Part shown: one piece after another, positions 1-11,228 of the stretch | Layout: the number at the start of each line of letters is the position of its first letter | Numbering within the stretch: the first letter of the stretch is position 1 | From: Puccinia triticina | Lineage: Eukaryota > Basidiomycota > Pucciniomycetes > Pucciniales > Pucciniaceae | NCBI RefSeq assembly: GCF_026914185.1 | Contig: NC_070570.1 | Coordinates: 806,001-870,000 of the forward strand | DNA: 64,000 nucleotides | Direction: 5' to 3' | Translations under genes and position numbers: made by a program | The notes under the pieces: generated by a model | Databases searched by the model: none | What the model was told of the DNA's origin: nothing | What the model saw: only the letters and a program-made list of their open reading frames with translations

Positions 1-1834
1 ATGAAATACACAAAATCAAGGCTGAGATATGAACTAGAAATCAAGCGTGAGGATTGGGGGAAGTGAGGATGAATAATCTCAGTTGAGCAGATCAGGATGG
101 TGCACAAAATGAATGAGGAGAACCCATGAGGTGAGATTGCTTGTAAGAAGACAGCATATATTTGCTAATTAAAAGCAAGGCCACACTGTGGTTGAGAGAA
201 AAATGTGTATTCAAGACGGAAGAGGCAAACCACAAGACAAAGATGCCACAATATTACAAGAGATACCAAACAATTTTATAAGGCATGCTTGTTAGGTTTC
301 TTTTAACTACAAACCTGAAGAATCAGACATACTTTGTTTTGATGAAATCAGTCTATAATGAAGACACAGAATCGACAGAAGAAATTTGTAAGGTGGAGGC
401 TTTTGGGATGAGTAAGAAAAAGAAACAAAGTCTCAAATTTTCCTATGTTGATAAGTAGCACGGGCTGGTATTCAAATTTTAATTGTACTCCACTTCTCTC
501 AATGGCTAGTCTGTGCTGCCCAATTATTGCAGTGTTTTGCCCTTGATCACGGTTTGAGACCAGCCATTGAGGGGAATACACTATATTTGTACAGTGTAAT
601 AGTGAAAATTCCACATTCTTTGGGGTGCATGAAGTGTACAATACAACACTTTTGGAGTACAATTTCATGCACTCTCTTTTTGGATTGGCATAGTATTTTG
701 TAAAATAAGACTGAAAAAGGAGGAGGAGTGATGACAAGGTATCAAGGAATAAAGCTCAGAGACTGGGAACAAACAAGGAAGCCCTCTTTGAGGGCTAGAG
801 CTACTAGCATGCAAGGTGAAAAAAGCATGCTCACAGCAAGAGACTGGATTATGGTCTCAGGGATCAGGCAAAGAAGAGCATATGGGCTGATTTATTGTCT
901 TGGGGAAAAGATATTTGATCTACTACCAGGTGTTTGAGTTGTGGGACAGAAGGTGAAACAAATCTTGTGAATCTGAAGAGAAGAAATTGTTGGAATTTGT
1001 CTTATGACACAAACTCTTGAAAGAGAAAAATCCCTGGTGAGTGACATGTGTTTCACATGTACTCATGGAAGTTAAAAAACTGAAAGATTTTCTTTCATGT
1101 GCAGATTTGAACTGTTCCGTGATGGAACAGCCGATTGGCAAAAGAGCAGTATGCTTGATGATCAAAGACTATGATGTCATTGATAGCAAAGATCGAGAAT
1201 CATCAAACTCAAGGTGAGTTAATGATTCTAATCCTGATTGACAGTCAACAAGGATCTAATCAATTCTTCTTGAAATCAACCATCAGAACAAAGCTATCTA
1301 AAATTGAAATCAACAAGAAGTTTGTTAAAAAGAAATCTTATAGCGAGATGAAATGAAACTGATAAACAGTTTATAATAAACTGCCTGAACTATCAGTTAT
1401 CAATCTCGAAGAAAAGGCCTAAAGATTTGCTTAAATCCTGTACAGCATAATTGAACAAAATTAATAACACTTTAAAAACTCATTCACAATCAAAATTGTC
1501 GTGTGCTAACAATTATCATCTGTATTTCTTAGTCATAAGATTATTACTCAGCCTTGTTTACCTCAAGAATATTTTTCTTCATATACTATTGAATAATCAA
1601 TAGCCAGGATTTTATCTGCCTTTTAGGTATAAAAGATATTTTCATTTATTCTCATTGTATTCTTAGCACACTTTATACTTATAAAAATAAAAATAAAACC
1701 TTTTAGTTTTCTGAATTCTTTCAGAAATGAGTGACAGATGAGTGACAGGGAAAAGAAAGAGGAAAGTAGAGAAGTAACTGGTGAAGGTCTAACATAGTGT
1801 GCACTCCAAGTTTCTTGAATTGTGTGGACTTCAC
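1..1834. other. AT-rich intergenic region, no supported gene
   Basis: I see only short open frames without recognisable protein character, splice pattern or codon bias. CpG dinucleotides are rare. Around 498-580 a short imperfect inverted repeat (a TCAATGGCT-type arm facing an AGCCATTGA arm) suggests a small mobile-element remnant. No RNA gene was recognised. Confidence 0.5.
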
Positions 1835-4800
1835 TGTGATATGCTTTATGGTTCACCATCTAGCCCATTTTGAAATTATTTTCTTTCTCATATGTACACT
1901 CACAAAATCAACCAATATGGTGGCACCACTGGATTCTACAGTCAAAAACTATGCAGTACACCATGGAGAACACACCATACACCCCTCTGGATCAGAAGTT
2001 ACAACCCCCTTCAAGAGACATCATTCAGTTATTTACACCCAAACACCCTACTCAGGCTCATGTGATCCATTACATGAACCACACTTACCCAGGACCATGT
2101 AATCTGTTACATGTACCACTCTGACAACTTGTCTACCCTCTACATATACATTAAACCATTGGCTGCACTTGTTACATTGTGCTATGCACATGTCATGCAG
2201 TGTCATGCACGCTTAATGCAGGCTCATGTAGTCTTATGCAGGTGGATGCAGACTAATGTAATAGGGGCTGCAATCTGACAGCTGACAAATGACATCATGC
2301 AGGATCATGCAGGTGTCAAGCTAGCAAAAACCTCTCATGAAGCTTGAAGATGACATGATGACAGCATTACAGCATGTGAACATGATATCATTTGACAGGC
2401 CAGGCCAGCTAAAACCTCTCACCTTCTCTTTCTCATTAGCTAGATTCCCTCATATGACATCATGACCCCATGTGACCTGTCAGCCACTTTCAGCCGTGGG
2501 TTACCGAGGTGGATGAGAATCTACTCAATAGAAGCTTACTGGTATTGACCAGTGGCTCTAGATTTTAGGAAGGGTTGAATATGGTCCAAGGTCTTCATGC
2601 CCAGCAGCTGATAAGTTTTGAGAAGCTCAGGCTTGAGGGTCCGGACAGTGATATGTAGATATGTGCTGTTCAAGCAAGCTGGAAGTAGTTATATTTAGAT
2701 ATATCTTCAAGCTCAAGAGGAATGAGTAAATTAAAATGAGGTTATTATTTTTGTCTCTTCTGAAATTTTAGGGAACAATAGAGTTTGAGGAGTACAACTT
2801 ACATATCAGGCCTCTTGAGGTTGACTAGATTATCAGATACAAGCATATATAAGCTATGTCAACAATAAAATCAAAGAGTGTGAAATGAGTGTGAACCTAG
2901 GAATAATTGCAGATGGTGTAGCAAAACAGAGATTTGGCAAGTTAAGGGGTAACTGGGTTTTGCTTGCCAGCTGACAACCACCAGTTAAAATAACTCATTG
3001 TAGCCTTCAGGGCAGCTAAAATCCCTCATTCTCTTATTCTCTTGTTCCCCTGTAGCTAAAATGCCTCACCCTTTTCTATTTAAGGAGGCTCTCCTCCCCC
3101 CCAGTTGTAATTTCTCTCAGCAAACTACTTGCACTCAGCTTACCTCATAACAGTACAACACTTGCTCACTCTACAGTATTAGGCCTACTTTATATTTTGG
3201 TTTTAACCCTTTGTGAATTACAACCTCATTACAACCCTTACATAAGGTTCCCTCATTTGTGCTAATGTGGTGCTCATAAATATGCATAATAATAATATTT
3301 GTGGATTGATAAATCTAAGTCTGTTGAGCAAGGCTACCAGACAAAGTGCTAATGATGTGTATATATTTTTATAGCGGTGATAATATATGATAATGATGAG
3401 TGAATTTACATGAGAGTGAGAGTATGGAAGGAAGGTCAAGGTAAAAGAGGGTCAAATAATTAATAGAGCCCGGGATTTATAGCAAACAGATGCTACTGGG
3501 GAATTACTCCTCAATGTACCTTCTTAATGGAAAGTCCTCATCAGAAGGAAAGGAGAGAAAAGTAGCAAATGCCCCAGTCATCTGGTGCATTTATTTTTGT
3601 ATTTCTTTCTGCATTGTGATGAGCAGCTGTAGCAAGGGATAACTGAGCACGCTTGGCGCCAGGAAGCTGAGCATACATGGGAGCAGGAGCCTCAGCAGTG
3701 AGAGCACTGCTGATCATTTTCCCTTCTACAGGGATTGCACCTTCAACAATTCATCCCTTTCTGCACTCAGCAAAAGGTTCTCAGGAACACTTTTGAGCTT
3801 TACAGCGCACTCCAAATTTTCTGGAGCACACAGCTCCATTTTTGGAGTGGATGTGGTAATTTTTTGGATTGTATAAAGGCTGAACCTAAAAAATCACTAA
3901 ACATATTTCTTCTGTGTACTAGCAATGGTGAAGAGCTTTTTCTACAGAAAGGGCAGAGATTTTTAGCCTGGCTGTGCCCAAACTTAGCTCAAGCCCCTTG
4001 CCTGCCAGGGGACAGGGGCGTGAAGCGCCTTGCATGAGGTGCTACCTCCCGTCAGGGAAGGAATTGCATGCAATCCACAATTCCTGGAGTGAGAGCCACG
4101 TGTTCAGTTGGCGTTTTTGGAGGTGGCCAACTTTGTGCCCCAAAATCTCCCACTTCCCAGAGGGCATGTTGCCCCCCTCTTGAACCAGTGAAAGACCTGC
4201 ATCTCCTCTTCAAATTGATGTTAGGCATGCCACCATTGCCCTCCCCCCATGAGCTGGAAATGGGCTCAAAGGAGCTCAATTTCCAAGAATCCTTTGAGAT
4301 GACTAATAGAGTTGTACATTTTTGTACAATGAATCTCACTCCCTACACGGCCACTTTTCCTATGTGATTGGAAAATTAAATTAGGTGGATCAGGCCTTAT
4401 ATCAGCAGCTACAAGGCCCAAATTTCATCAGAAGGAGTGCACTCCCAAGCGCTTCTTAAGTCCAGAAGGACGGCCTCAAAAGGCCAACACTTCATTTTTA
4501 AAAAATGAAAAAGTGAAAAAAGCCTGATGCAGGCAGATATTCCTGGGGCTCTCACTTCAGGCCAGGTAAAGGTTTTTAAATTTAAGCCTCTCTGTGAGAC
4601 AGAGACCCTTTGAAGCTTCCCCTTTGGGGCTCTCACAGTGAGGATTTTTTAAGCTTGGGCTGTGCTGCACTATTTTTTAGCTCTTTGGAGCTATGCTTTT
4701 GCTTTAAAAAATAGATTTTGAGTTTTGTAGCCAGTAATTATTTTAGGCATGAAATGGCACAAATTTATGGCAAGAAGCAAATCCCCTGAGGAGCACATAT

Positions 4801-5280
4801 TGATCTTCATGGTATTAGAACATCCCAGAAAAGGGCTGTGCTACTGTGGGTCCATTTTGGCAGTTTTCCACCTAAGGAAAAGTACCAAAAACTTAGCCAG
4901 GCACCAGGAAAATAAAGGAGTCACATGATGCAGCTTTTTTTTCAGCTCCAAAACTGCTTTAATTCTGCTCCAATTGAGCTACACTTAGTGCTCACATGAC
5001 TGCAGTAGAGCACTCACGGTTGAACAACCAGCTGATGCTCAGCTGCTGGATTGATCTGGACAGAGCTGGGGGGTGATGTGAGGGCAAATTAAGTTTACCA
5101 TATACTTTTTACCAGTATTGCCCATGTTTTTTCTTACAAAAAAACTTCCTAACCCCTGACCCCTGGCCCAGCTGATGCTCAGATTTGGACTTGGTCCAGC
5201 TGATTCTCAGATTTGGTTGGATCAGCACTGTGCCAAATCTGAGGAGCCAAAGGTGAGCATCAGCTGATTCAGCACTGTGC

Positions 5281-5392
5281 CAGCTCAGCACTGTGCCAGC
5301 TCAGCACTGTGCCAGCTCAGCACTGTGCCAGCTCAGCACTGTGCCAGCTCAGCACTGTGCCAGCTCAGCACTGTGCCAGCTCAGAACTGTGC
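5281..5392. repeat. 16-bp tandem minisatellite
   Basis: The unit CAGCTCAGCACTGTGC is repeated about seven times head to tail. The last copy carries a C-to-A change (CAGCTCAGAACTGTGC). It continues into degenerate copies of the related motif CTGAGAATCAGCTGGGCCAGG at 5460-5600. The short open frames across it are simply translated repeat. Confidence 0.9.
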
Positions 5393-5896
5393 CAAAGCTG
5401 AGAACTAGATTTTACAGCACTTTTAATAATCTGAGAAACATCTTTTCTGGGACTGCGACAATACTGAGAATCAGCTGGGCCAGGAATGGGACAAAGCTTA
5501 GAATCAGCTGTGCTAGAAATGGGACAAAGCTGAGCATCAGCTGGGCCAGGAATGGTAAAAGGCTGAGCATTTTTATAAGCCAGGAATGGTAAAAATATGA
5601 GAATCACCTTGTTCAGCATTGGGGAATTGGCTGGAACAGGACTGTGGCAAAGCTGAGAATCAGCTGGGTCAGGACTGGAAAAAGCTGTGCATCAGATGGT
5701 CCGGTGTAAATCTCAAAAGTGTTCCTGAGAACCTTCTGCTGAGTGCAGAAAGGGATGAATGAGGTTACCTCTGCCTTTCCTGGGTCACTAGTGTAAGGGT
5801 CCGGTGGACCCTCACTGGAGACAAGGAGGAAACGGGTGAGTGGGACGAGGCCGGAGCCTTTGGAGCTTTCTATTTCCAACATGTACTGGATTTCAA

Positions 5897-6022
5897 GGGG
5901 CTAGCCAGTAGAGAGAAGGGTCCAAGATCTCTGTAAGTACAACTAGAGGAAAGAGAGAGAGGAGAAGGAGAAAGGCTTACCTAGCCAGTAGAGAGAAGGG
6001 TCCAAGATCTCTACTGGTCTAG
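5897..6022. repeat. Direct repeat pair of about 32 bp
   Basis: The block beginning CTAGCCAGTAGAGAGAAGGG and ending CCAAGATCTCT occurs at about 5901 and again at about 5980, separated by purine-rich sequence. It may be part of a retroelement end. The downstream GTGAAACCACACTG...GTTTACAAC (about 6095-6123) resembles a hairpin at 62,790-62,820, so this could be a dispersed family. Confidence 0.5.
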
Positions 6023-6588
6023 GAGAGAAGAGAGGAGAGAGGAGAGGAGAGACTAAGTACAAGGAGCTTATGTGTTCATGTGATAGGCCTTGTGAAACCA
6101 CACTGAAGGTGGGGGTTTACAACTAGACACTAAAAAAAGCCCCCCAATCTTGGATTGAAAGGTTTAATGTAGTGATAGTGGAGGTGTATCAAAAGATAGC
6201 CTATGTTGAGCAGGTGGCTTAGGGAATATGGGTGATGTAACTGGTGCTGAGTGAGTTGTAAGTTGATATGGTCCGTGTGTTGCCTCAAGGGGGTTGTGGA
6301 ACACCCTGACAGAGGGGTTAATGATGAGTGATCAATGTAATAGAGTTGTGATATGTATGTAATTGTTATGTGATAAGGGTAAAACCACAATATAGTGGGG
6401 GCTAATAATGTAGAGTGAGCAAGTGTTGTACTGTTATGGGGTAAGCTGAGTGCAAGTAGTTTGCAGAGAGAAATTACAATTGGGAGGGGGGGGGGAGAGG
6501 AGAGCCTCCTTAAATAGAAAAGAGTGAGGGATTTTAGCTCCAGGGGAACCAAGGAATGAGGGATTTTAGCTGCCCTGAGCTGTCAAAC

Positions 6589-6797
6589 TAGAGATGGCCA
6601 TTTTGCACCCGCTGGTGGGTACCCGCCACTTTTCACAAGGCAACTGTGTGCCCTTGCAGGTACCCATGGCAGTGTGGGATGTTCAATCATAGTAAAAATT
6701 CCAGGAATTCATTCCACAACAGCCCTGGGTACCTGCCAGGGCACACAGTTGCAAAGGTGGCGGGTACCCGCCAGCGGGTGCAAAATGGCCATCTCTA
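6589..6797. mobile_element. hAT-type MITE, 209 bp, with 8-bp target duplication
   Basis: The element starts TAGAGATGGCCATTTTGCAC and ends with the inverse, GGCCATCTCTA. The terminal inverted repeats are about 40 bp with a single mismatch seen. Perfect 8-bp direct duplications TGTCAAAC flank it at 6581-6588 and 6798-6805. An 8-bp duplication with TAGAG-type ends is typical of hAT-superfamily elements. The interior contains more inverted GGTACC/GGTACCC-type motifs and no coding sequence, so it is non-autonomous. Confidence 0.85.
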
Positions 6798-6858
6798 TGT
6801 CAAACAAGGGATTTTAGGCAAAATGGCCATCTCTATGTCAAACAAGGGATTTTAGCTG
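6779..6858. repeat. 39-40 bp tandem duplication over the MITE right end
   Basis: The segment starting GCAAAATGGCCATCTCTATG, which spans the last 18 bases of the MITE, its TGTCAAAC target copy and the following AAGGGATTTTAG, is present twice in direct tandem. Confidence 0.8.
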
Positions 6859-7439
6859 GTGGTACAGCCTAGATGAGGGAATTTAGCCCAATTGACAGGT
6901 CACATGATGTAATGATGAGGGAATTTAGCTGCTGAGAAAGAGGAGGTGAGAGGTTTAAGTTTAGCCTATGATGTCATTGAGTCATCTGATCATCTGTACT
7001 GCCCCTGTCTGTCACCTTCTGTCAAATGATGTCATACAAGGGAATTTAGCTAGCCTGAGCTGTCAACTGATGTCATGTGCAAGCTGCATGAGGGGTTTTT
7101 GCTAGCTTGACACCTGCATGAACTGCAGCCCCTATTACACTAGTCTGCATGCACCTGCATAAGACTGCATAAGCCTGCATCTAGTGTGCATGACACTGCA
7201 TAACACTGCATGACACTGAGTCTGCATGACACTGCATGACACGTGCATAGCACAATGTAACACCAGGAAAAAAAATAGTCACTTGATGGCAAGTGACATG
7301 ATGCAGCTTTGGTTTCTGCTCCAGAGCTACTCCAGCGCTGCTCCAAGTCTGCTCCACCAGCACTTGTAGAGCTTGCAGGACTGCACCAGAGCACTCAATG
7401 TGGCACAGTCAGCTGATCCTATTTTTTTCCAGGAACAGC

Positions 7440-8400
7440 TGATGCTCATCATAAGCTGAGCAGTAGGCATTGACTGATCCTGGGCCAAAGCTGAGCATTG
7501 GCTGAGCCTGGGCCACAGCTGAGAATTGGATATTCCAAGCCTGATACAAATCCAAGTGTCAGCTGGACCAAGAATATTCCAAATCTGAGCATCAGCTTAG
7601 CCAACAATGGTCCAAAGCTGAGCATCATCTTGGAAAAGGCTTGTGCAGAGCTTAGGATCAGCTGGGACAATACTGTTCCAAAGATTAACACCAGCTGGCC
7701 CAAAACTTTTCAAAAGCTGAGCATCAGCTGAGCCAATGCTGGTGCAAAGCTGAGCATTGGCTGAGCCAAGGCTGTTCTAAAGCTGAGAATCAGATGTTTT
7801 AAGACTATTCAAAAAATGATTATCACCTGAGCCAAGGCTGTTCCACAGCTGAGCATCAGCTGAGCCAAGGCTGGTCACAGCTGAGCATCAGCTGAGCCAA
7901 GGCTGGTCCACAGCTGAGCATCAGCTGAGCCAAGACTGGTCCACAGCTGAGCATCAGCTGAGCCAAGGCTGGTCAGTGGTACACAGCTGAGCATCAGCTG
8001 AGACAAGGCTGGTCCACAGCTGAGCATCAGCTGAGACAAGGCTGGTCCACAGCTGAGCATTGTCTTAGCCAAGTTTGGTCCACAGCTCAGCATCAGCTGA
8101 GCCAATGCTGGTCCACAGATGAGCATAAGCTGTTACAGGAGTGGTCAGACTCAGAATCTGATCATTGGCTGGGCCAAGATTTATCCAAAGCTGAAAATCA
8201 GCTGAGCCAATACTGGTCCAAAGCTGAGCATTGGCTGGGCCAATGATAGTCCTAGTATGAGTCTAAGATGAGCCATGAGTGAAATAAAGCTGAAAATAAG
8301 CTGGGCCAGGACTGGTTCTGATCTGGGCAACAAAGCTGAGCATGAGCTGGGCACCAAAGCTGAGCATAAGCTGGGAGCTAAAGCTGAGTATCAGCTGACC
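7440..8400. repeat. ~33-bp minisatellite array
   Basis: The array consists of units around CTGAGCATCAGCTGAGCC followed by AAGGCTGGTCCACAG. It is most regular at 7851-8110 and degenerate at both edges. Related copies occur at 5460-5600 and 8995-9080. Translated frames such as LMLSCGPALSQ reiterate the unit and are not genes. Confidence 0.85.
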
Positions 8401-8458
8401 AGAAATGGGGATCAGTGGTGCCCAGTGAAAACTGAGGATCTCCTGTGGAAATTCTGAA

Positions 8459-8577
8459 AGTGGTTAGATGGTGGGTAGATGGTGGGTAGATGATGGGTAG
8501 ATGGTGGGTAGATGGTGGGTAGATGGTGGGTAGATGATGGGTAGATGGTGGGTAGATGGTGGGTAGATGGTGGGTAG
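8459..8577. repeat. 11-bp minisatellite with a four-unit super-period
   Basis: The unit GTGGGTAGATG is repeated about eleven times. The variant ATGGGTAGATG occupies units four and eight, giving a 44-bp higher-order period. It is flanked by sequence belonging to the right arm of the large inverted repeat. Confidence 0.9.
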
Positions 8578-9080
8578 CCTGCTGGAGCTGGCATGATGTC
8601 ACTTGTCATCAAGTGACTATTTTTTTTTCCTGGTGTAATGAGTGCAGCTGATGAGGTAAAGCATATGTAAAGGGTAGACAAGTGTCAGAGTGGCCCATGT
8701 AACAGATTACATGGTCCTGGGTAAGGGTGGTTCATGTAACAGATTACATGACCTGAGTATGGTTTTTTGTGTGTATGTAACTGAATGATGGTGTCTTGAA
8801 GTGGTTGTAACTTGTGATCCAGAGGGGTTCAAGGTGTGTTGTCCATGGTGTCCTGTGTAGTTTTGGCTGTAGAATCCAGTGGTGTTGCCATATTGGGTGA
8901 TTTGTGAGTGTACATATGAGAAAAAAAGAGATTTTGAAATGGGCTAGATGGGTAGCCATAAAGCATACCACACCGGGCCTAGGCCAATGGCAAAGCTGTG
9001 CATCTGCTGGGCTAGGACTAGGCAAAAGACTCAATGCCAAAGCTGAGGATTAGCTTGGCGCTAAAGCTGAGCATGAGCTG

Positions 9081-9835
9081 GAAAGAAATGAGGATCTGTT
9101 GGGATTTTGACTGGAGGACCGCAGCACGAGGAAACAAAAGATGAGCCAGTGGGCTCGAGAGGGGGCAGTGAGTGTCGAGGGCTCACCGGATTGGCTCAGG
9201 ATGGAGGTGCGGAAAAAATAAGGAAGAACTGATGGTTTGATTTCTGTGTACTAGGCTATGTATATATAGACTAAGTACATGATATCAACTTGTGGTTGAG
9301 AACTATAATGAATATGAAAAGAAATTAATAGAAACATCTGGAACTCTCAACAGGCATATCACAAGAGAAACTTATCTGTAACACACAGAGCACGCACACA
9401 TCATAGGATAAGAGGCATAGAGGAAAGCTTGACGATCTAATCTCGGCAGGGACAAAGTCAACATGGCAAGTACAGAATAGCAGGCATGACCACAAGATAC
9501 TATCAGACCAATGATGGGAGAGTGCATAAGATGAGATGGAAAAGAATCAACTGGATTCTGGAGGTACAGAAAAGGGAAAGGAAATGAGGCAGAAGGCAGA
9601 AGAGAGGAGTCCAGGAGGACGAAAATCCAACAGGATCAGTTGGGCTCAGCAACAAATGAGGACCTCCCATGAAGATTCTGGAAGTTGAGGAGATGGTTTG
9701 GATATTGGGTTAGACAGTGAATAGATATTGGATATATGCTGGGTACATTGCTGGAGCTGAGATAGTGTCAAATTTCATCAACTGACCTTACTATCCCACC
9801 AACAGAAATGAAATTTGAGGTGGAGGAGGCTTTTG
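9081..9835. other. Intergenic, no supported gene
   Basis: No convincing coding sequence or RNA gene is visible. The first part (9081-9240) is more GC-rich than its surroundings and contains a short run of CpG (GCACGAGG, GTGTCGAGG). The rest is AT-rich, with no recognisable repeats beyond the short GGATATTGG-type motifs around 9690-9740. Confidence 0.45.
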
Positions 9836-9843
9836 ATAATATC

Positions 9844-11228
9844 TAGAGATGATACCAGTGACCCTATTGCGTGTACCTGCAATCTTCTGGCTGGTAAACA
9901 CCAGGCATCAGAGGGTAACCGCCAGCGGATGCAGATATCTGATATTTTGTAAAATTCAGGCAGATAAATGGGTATTTGTAGCAGGTACTAGCTATTTGTG
10001 AGATTTTTGGCCCTCCCTGCCCTAACTGGAAAGGATTCCTTTTGGCCAAGGAGGCTGTATAAACTCCTCTACCAAAAGGGATTTATAAAAGCTCTCTGAC
10101 CCAAAAACATTCTTTCTGGCCTGGAAGGGTCTAGTACAACCTCTTCAATTGGAAAGGATACTTTCCATTCAAAGATTTTGTATACAATCCTTAGCCAGAA
10201 GTGATTTACTCCTAAAGATTCCCTCTTGTTGAAGAGGTTACACAACATGATTGGCAGGAGACTATTAGTATTCCTTTCACTCAAAGATGGTTTTACAACC
10301 TCCTTGGACACAAGAGGTCCTCCCAGTCAAACAGATTTTGCAACCTCTTCAAAGTTAAAGGAACCATTCTGTTTGAAGAGGTCGCAAGTCAACCTATTTG
10401 ACCAGAAAAATATTTTCCAAGTAAATTTGGAAGGTACTTCTGGGCATCTTGTCCAACTGCTCCAAAAGCTAGAGGTTGACTGGAAACCCTCTTTGAACGG
10501 AATTAATACTTTTCCTTTGAATGGATTGTGGGACCTCTTTTACCAGGAGGACCCCTTCTGGGTGACTCAGTGAGGAGGTTGGAAAAGCATCATCAAGCAG
10601 AATGAGTTCTTTCTGGCTTAAAATTTTGGATAACCTCTTTGGCTCAGGAAAATCCTTTCTGACTAAGGAGTTTGTACATCCTCTTTGAACAGAAGGTATT
10701 ATTCCCAATTGAAGAAGCTGTACTAGCTCCTCCTTGCCAAGAAAGGATGTTTTCTGGTCAGAGATTTTTTATAGCTCCCTTTTTTACCAAGGAATTTATA
10801 GATCCTCATTGGCCAAAAGGAATCCCTTCCATATATTCCTGGCAGTCATGGCTGCACATCAAAAAAAGGGCCAGTACCCACCAAAAATACCCAGTTATCT
10901 GCCTGAATTTCACAGAATATCATACACCCACACCTGCACCCACATCTTCTGGAGGCTACCCCCTAATGGCTGGCGGCTACCTGCCAGCAGATTTTGATGA
11001 GCTAGATTGGGGCTGAGATCTGAGATCAGCAGGCACACAGTGGTTGAGTTTGTGGAAGAACAAGGAAAGACACCTTCCATGTCTCAATTTCTCACATCAA
11101 CTAGCTAACATGTGAGATGTGGTCAACATGACAGTGAAGTGTAGGTAGCACACAAAATTAAGAAAAATACATTTGATAAACTCAACACATTGCAGGTACC
11201 CGCAACAGTTTCAATGGGGCCATCTCTA
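9844..11228. mobile_element. hAT-like non-autonomous element related to the 209-bp MITE
   Basis: The left end TAGAGATGATACC and the right end GGGGCCATCTCTA are inverse. The inner terminal regions also match: ...TTGCGTGTACCTGCAATC at about 9872 against ATTGCAGGTACCCGCAAC at about 11,191, and 9910-10,060 against 10,780-10,980. The centre (about 10,030-10,830) is a degenerate array of roughly 60-bp units built on CCTCTT...CCAGAAAGGA...TTTC. No transposase is seen. The flanking 8-mers (ATAATATC and GATATGAT) are not identical, so the target duplication is either decayed or absent. The several 80-115-codon open frames across the array are translated repeat. Confidence 0.65.

Larger units (their letters stand above)
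1835..8972. repeat. Large inverted-repeat structure (~7.1 kb), non-coding
   Basis: The segment starting near 1835 (TGTGATATGCTTTATGG) reappears in inverse orientation ending near 8972. The order of matching blocks is mirrored all the way in: 1856-2150 with 8640-8960, 2160-2290 with 7110-7265, 2320-2480 with about 6890-7110, 3060-3240 with about 6330-6540, and 3750-3805 with 5706-5760. The arms are diverged and unequal because the right arm carries extra minisatellite arrays (7440-8400 and 8459-8577) and a small MITE (6589-6797). No transposase or other protein is recognisable. It may be one large palindromic or foldback element, or two opposed insertions of one repeat family. No target duplication was found at the outer ends. 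Confidence 0.65.

Noticed and set aside
6591..6795. Reading the 209-bp MITE as a TA-target mariner element
   Set aside because: The TA belongs to the element ends; an exact 8-bp duplication lies just outside, which fits hAT better.
7875..8126. 83-codon minus-strand open frame
   Set aside because: It is the translated 33-bp minisatellite (LMLSCGPALSQ reiterated).
8378..8681. Overlapping minus-strand frames with THHLPTIYPPS repeats
   Set aside because: They are translations of the 11-bp minisatellite in two frames.
10069..11016. Several 80-115-codon frames on both strands
   Set aside because: They lie across a degenerate repeat array inside a transposon.
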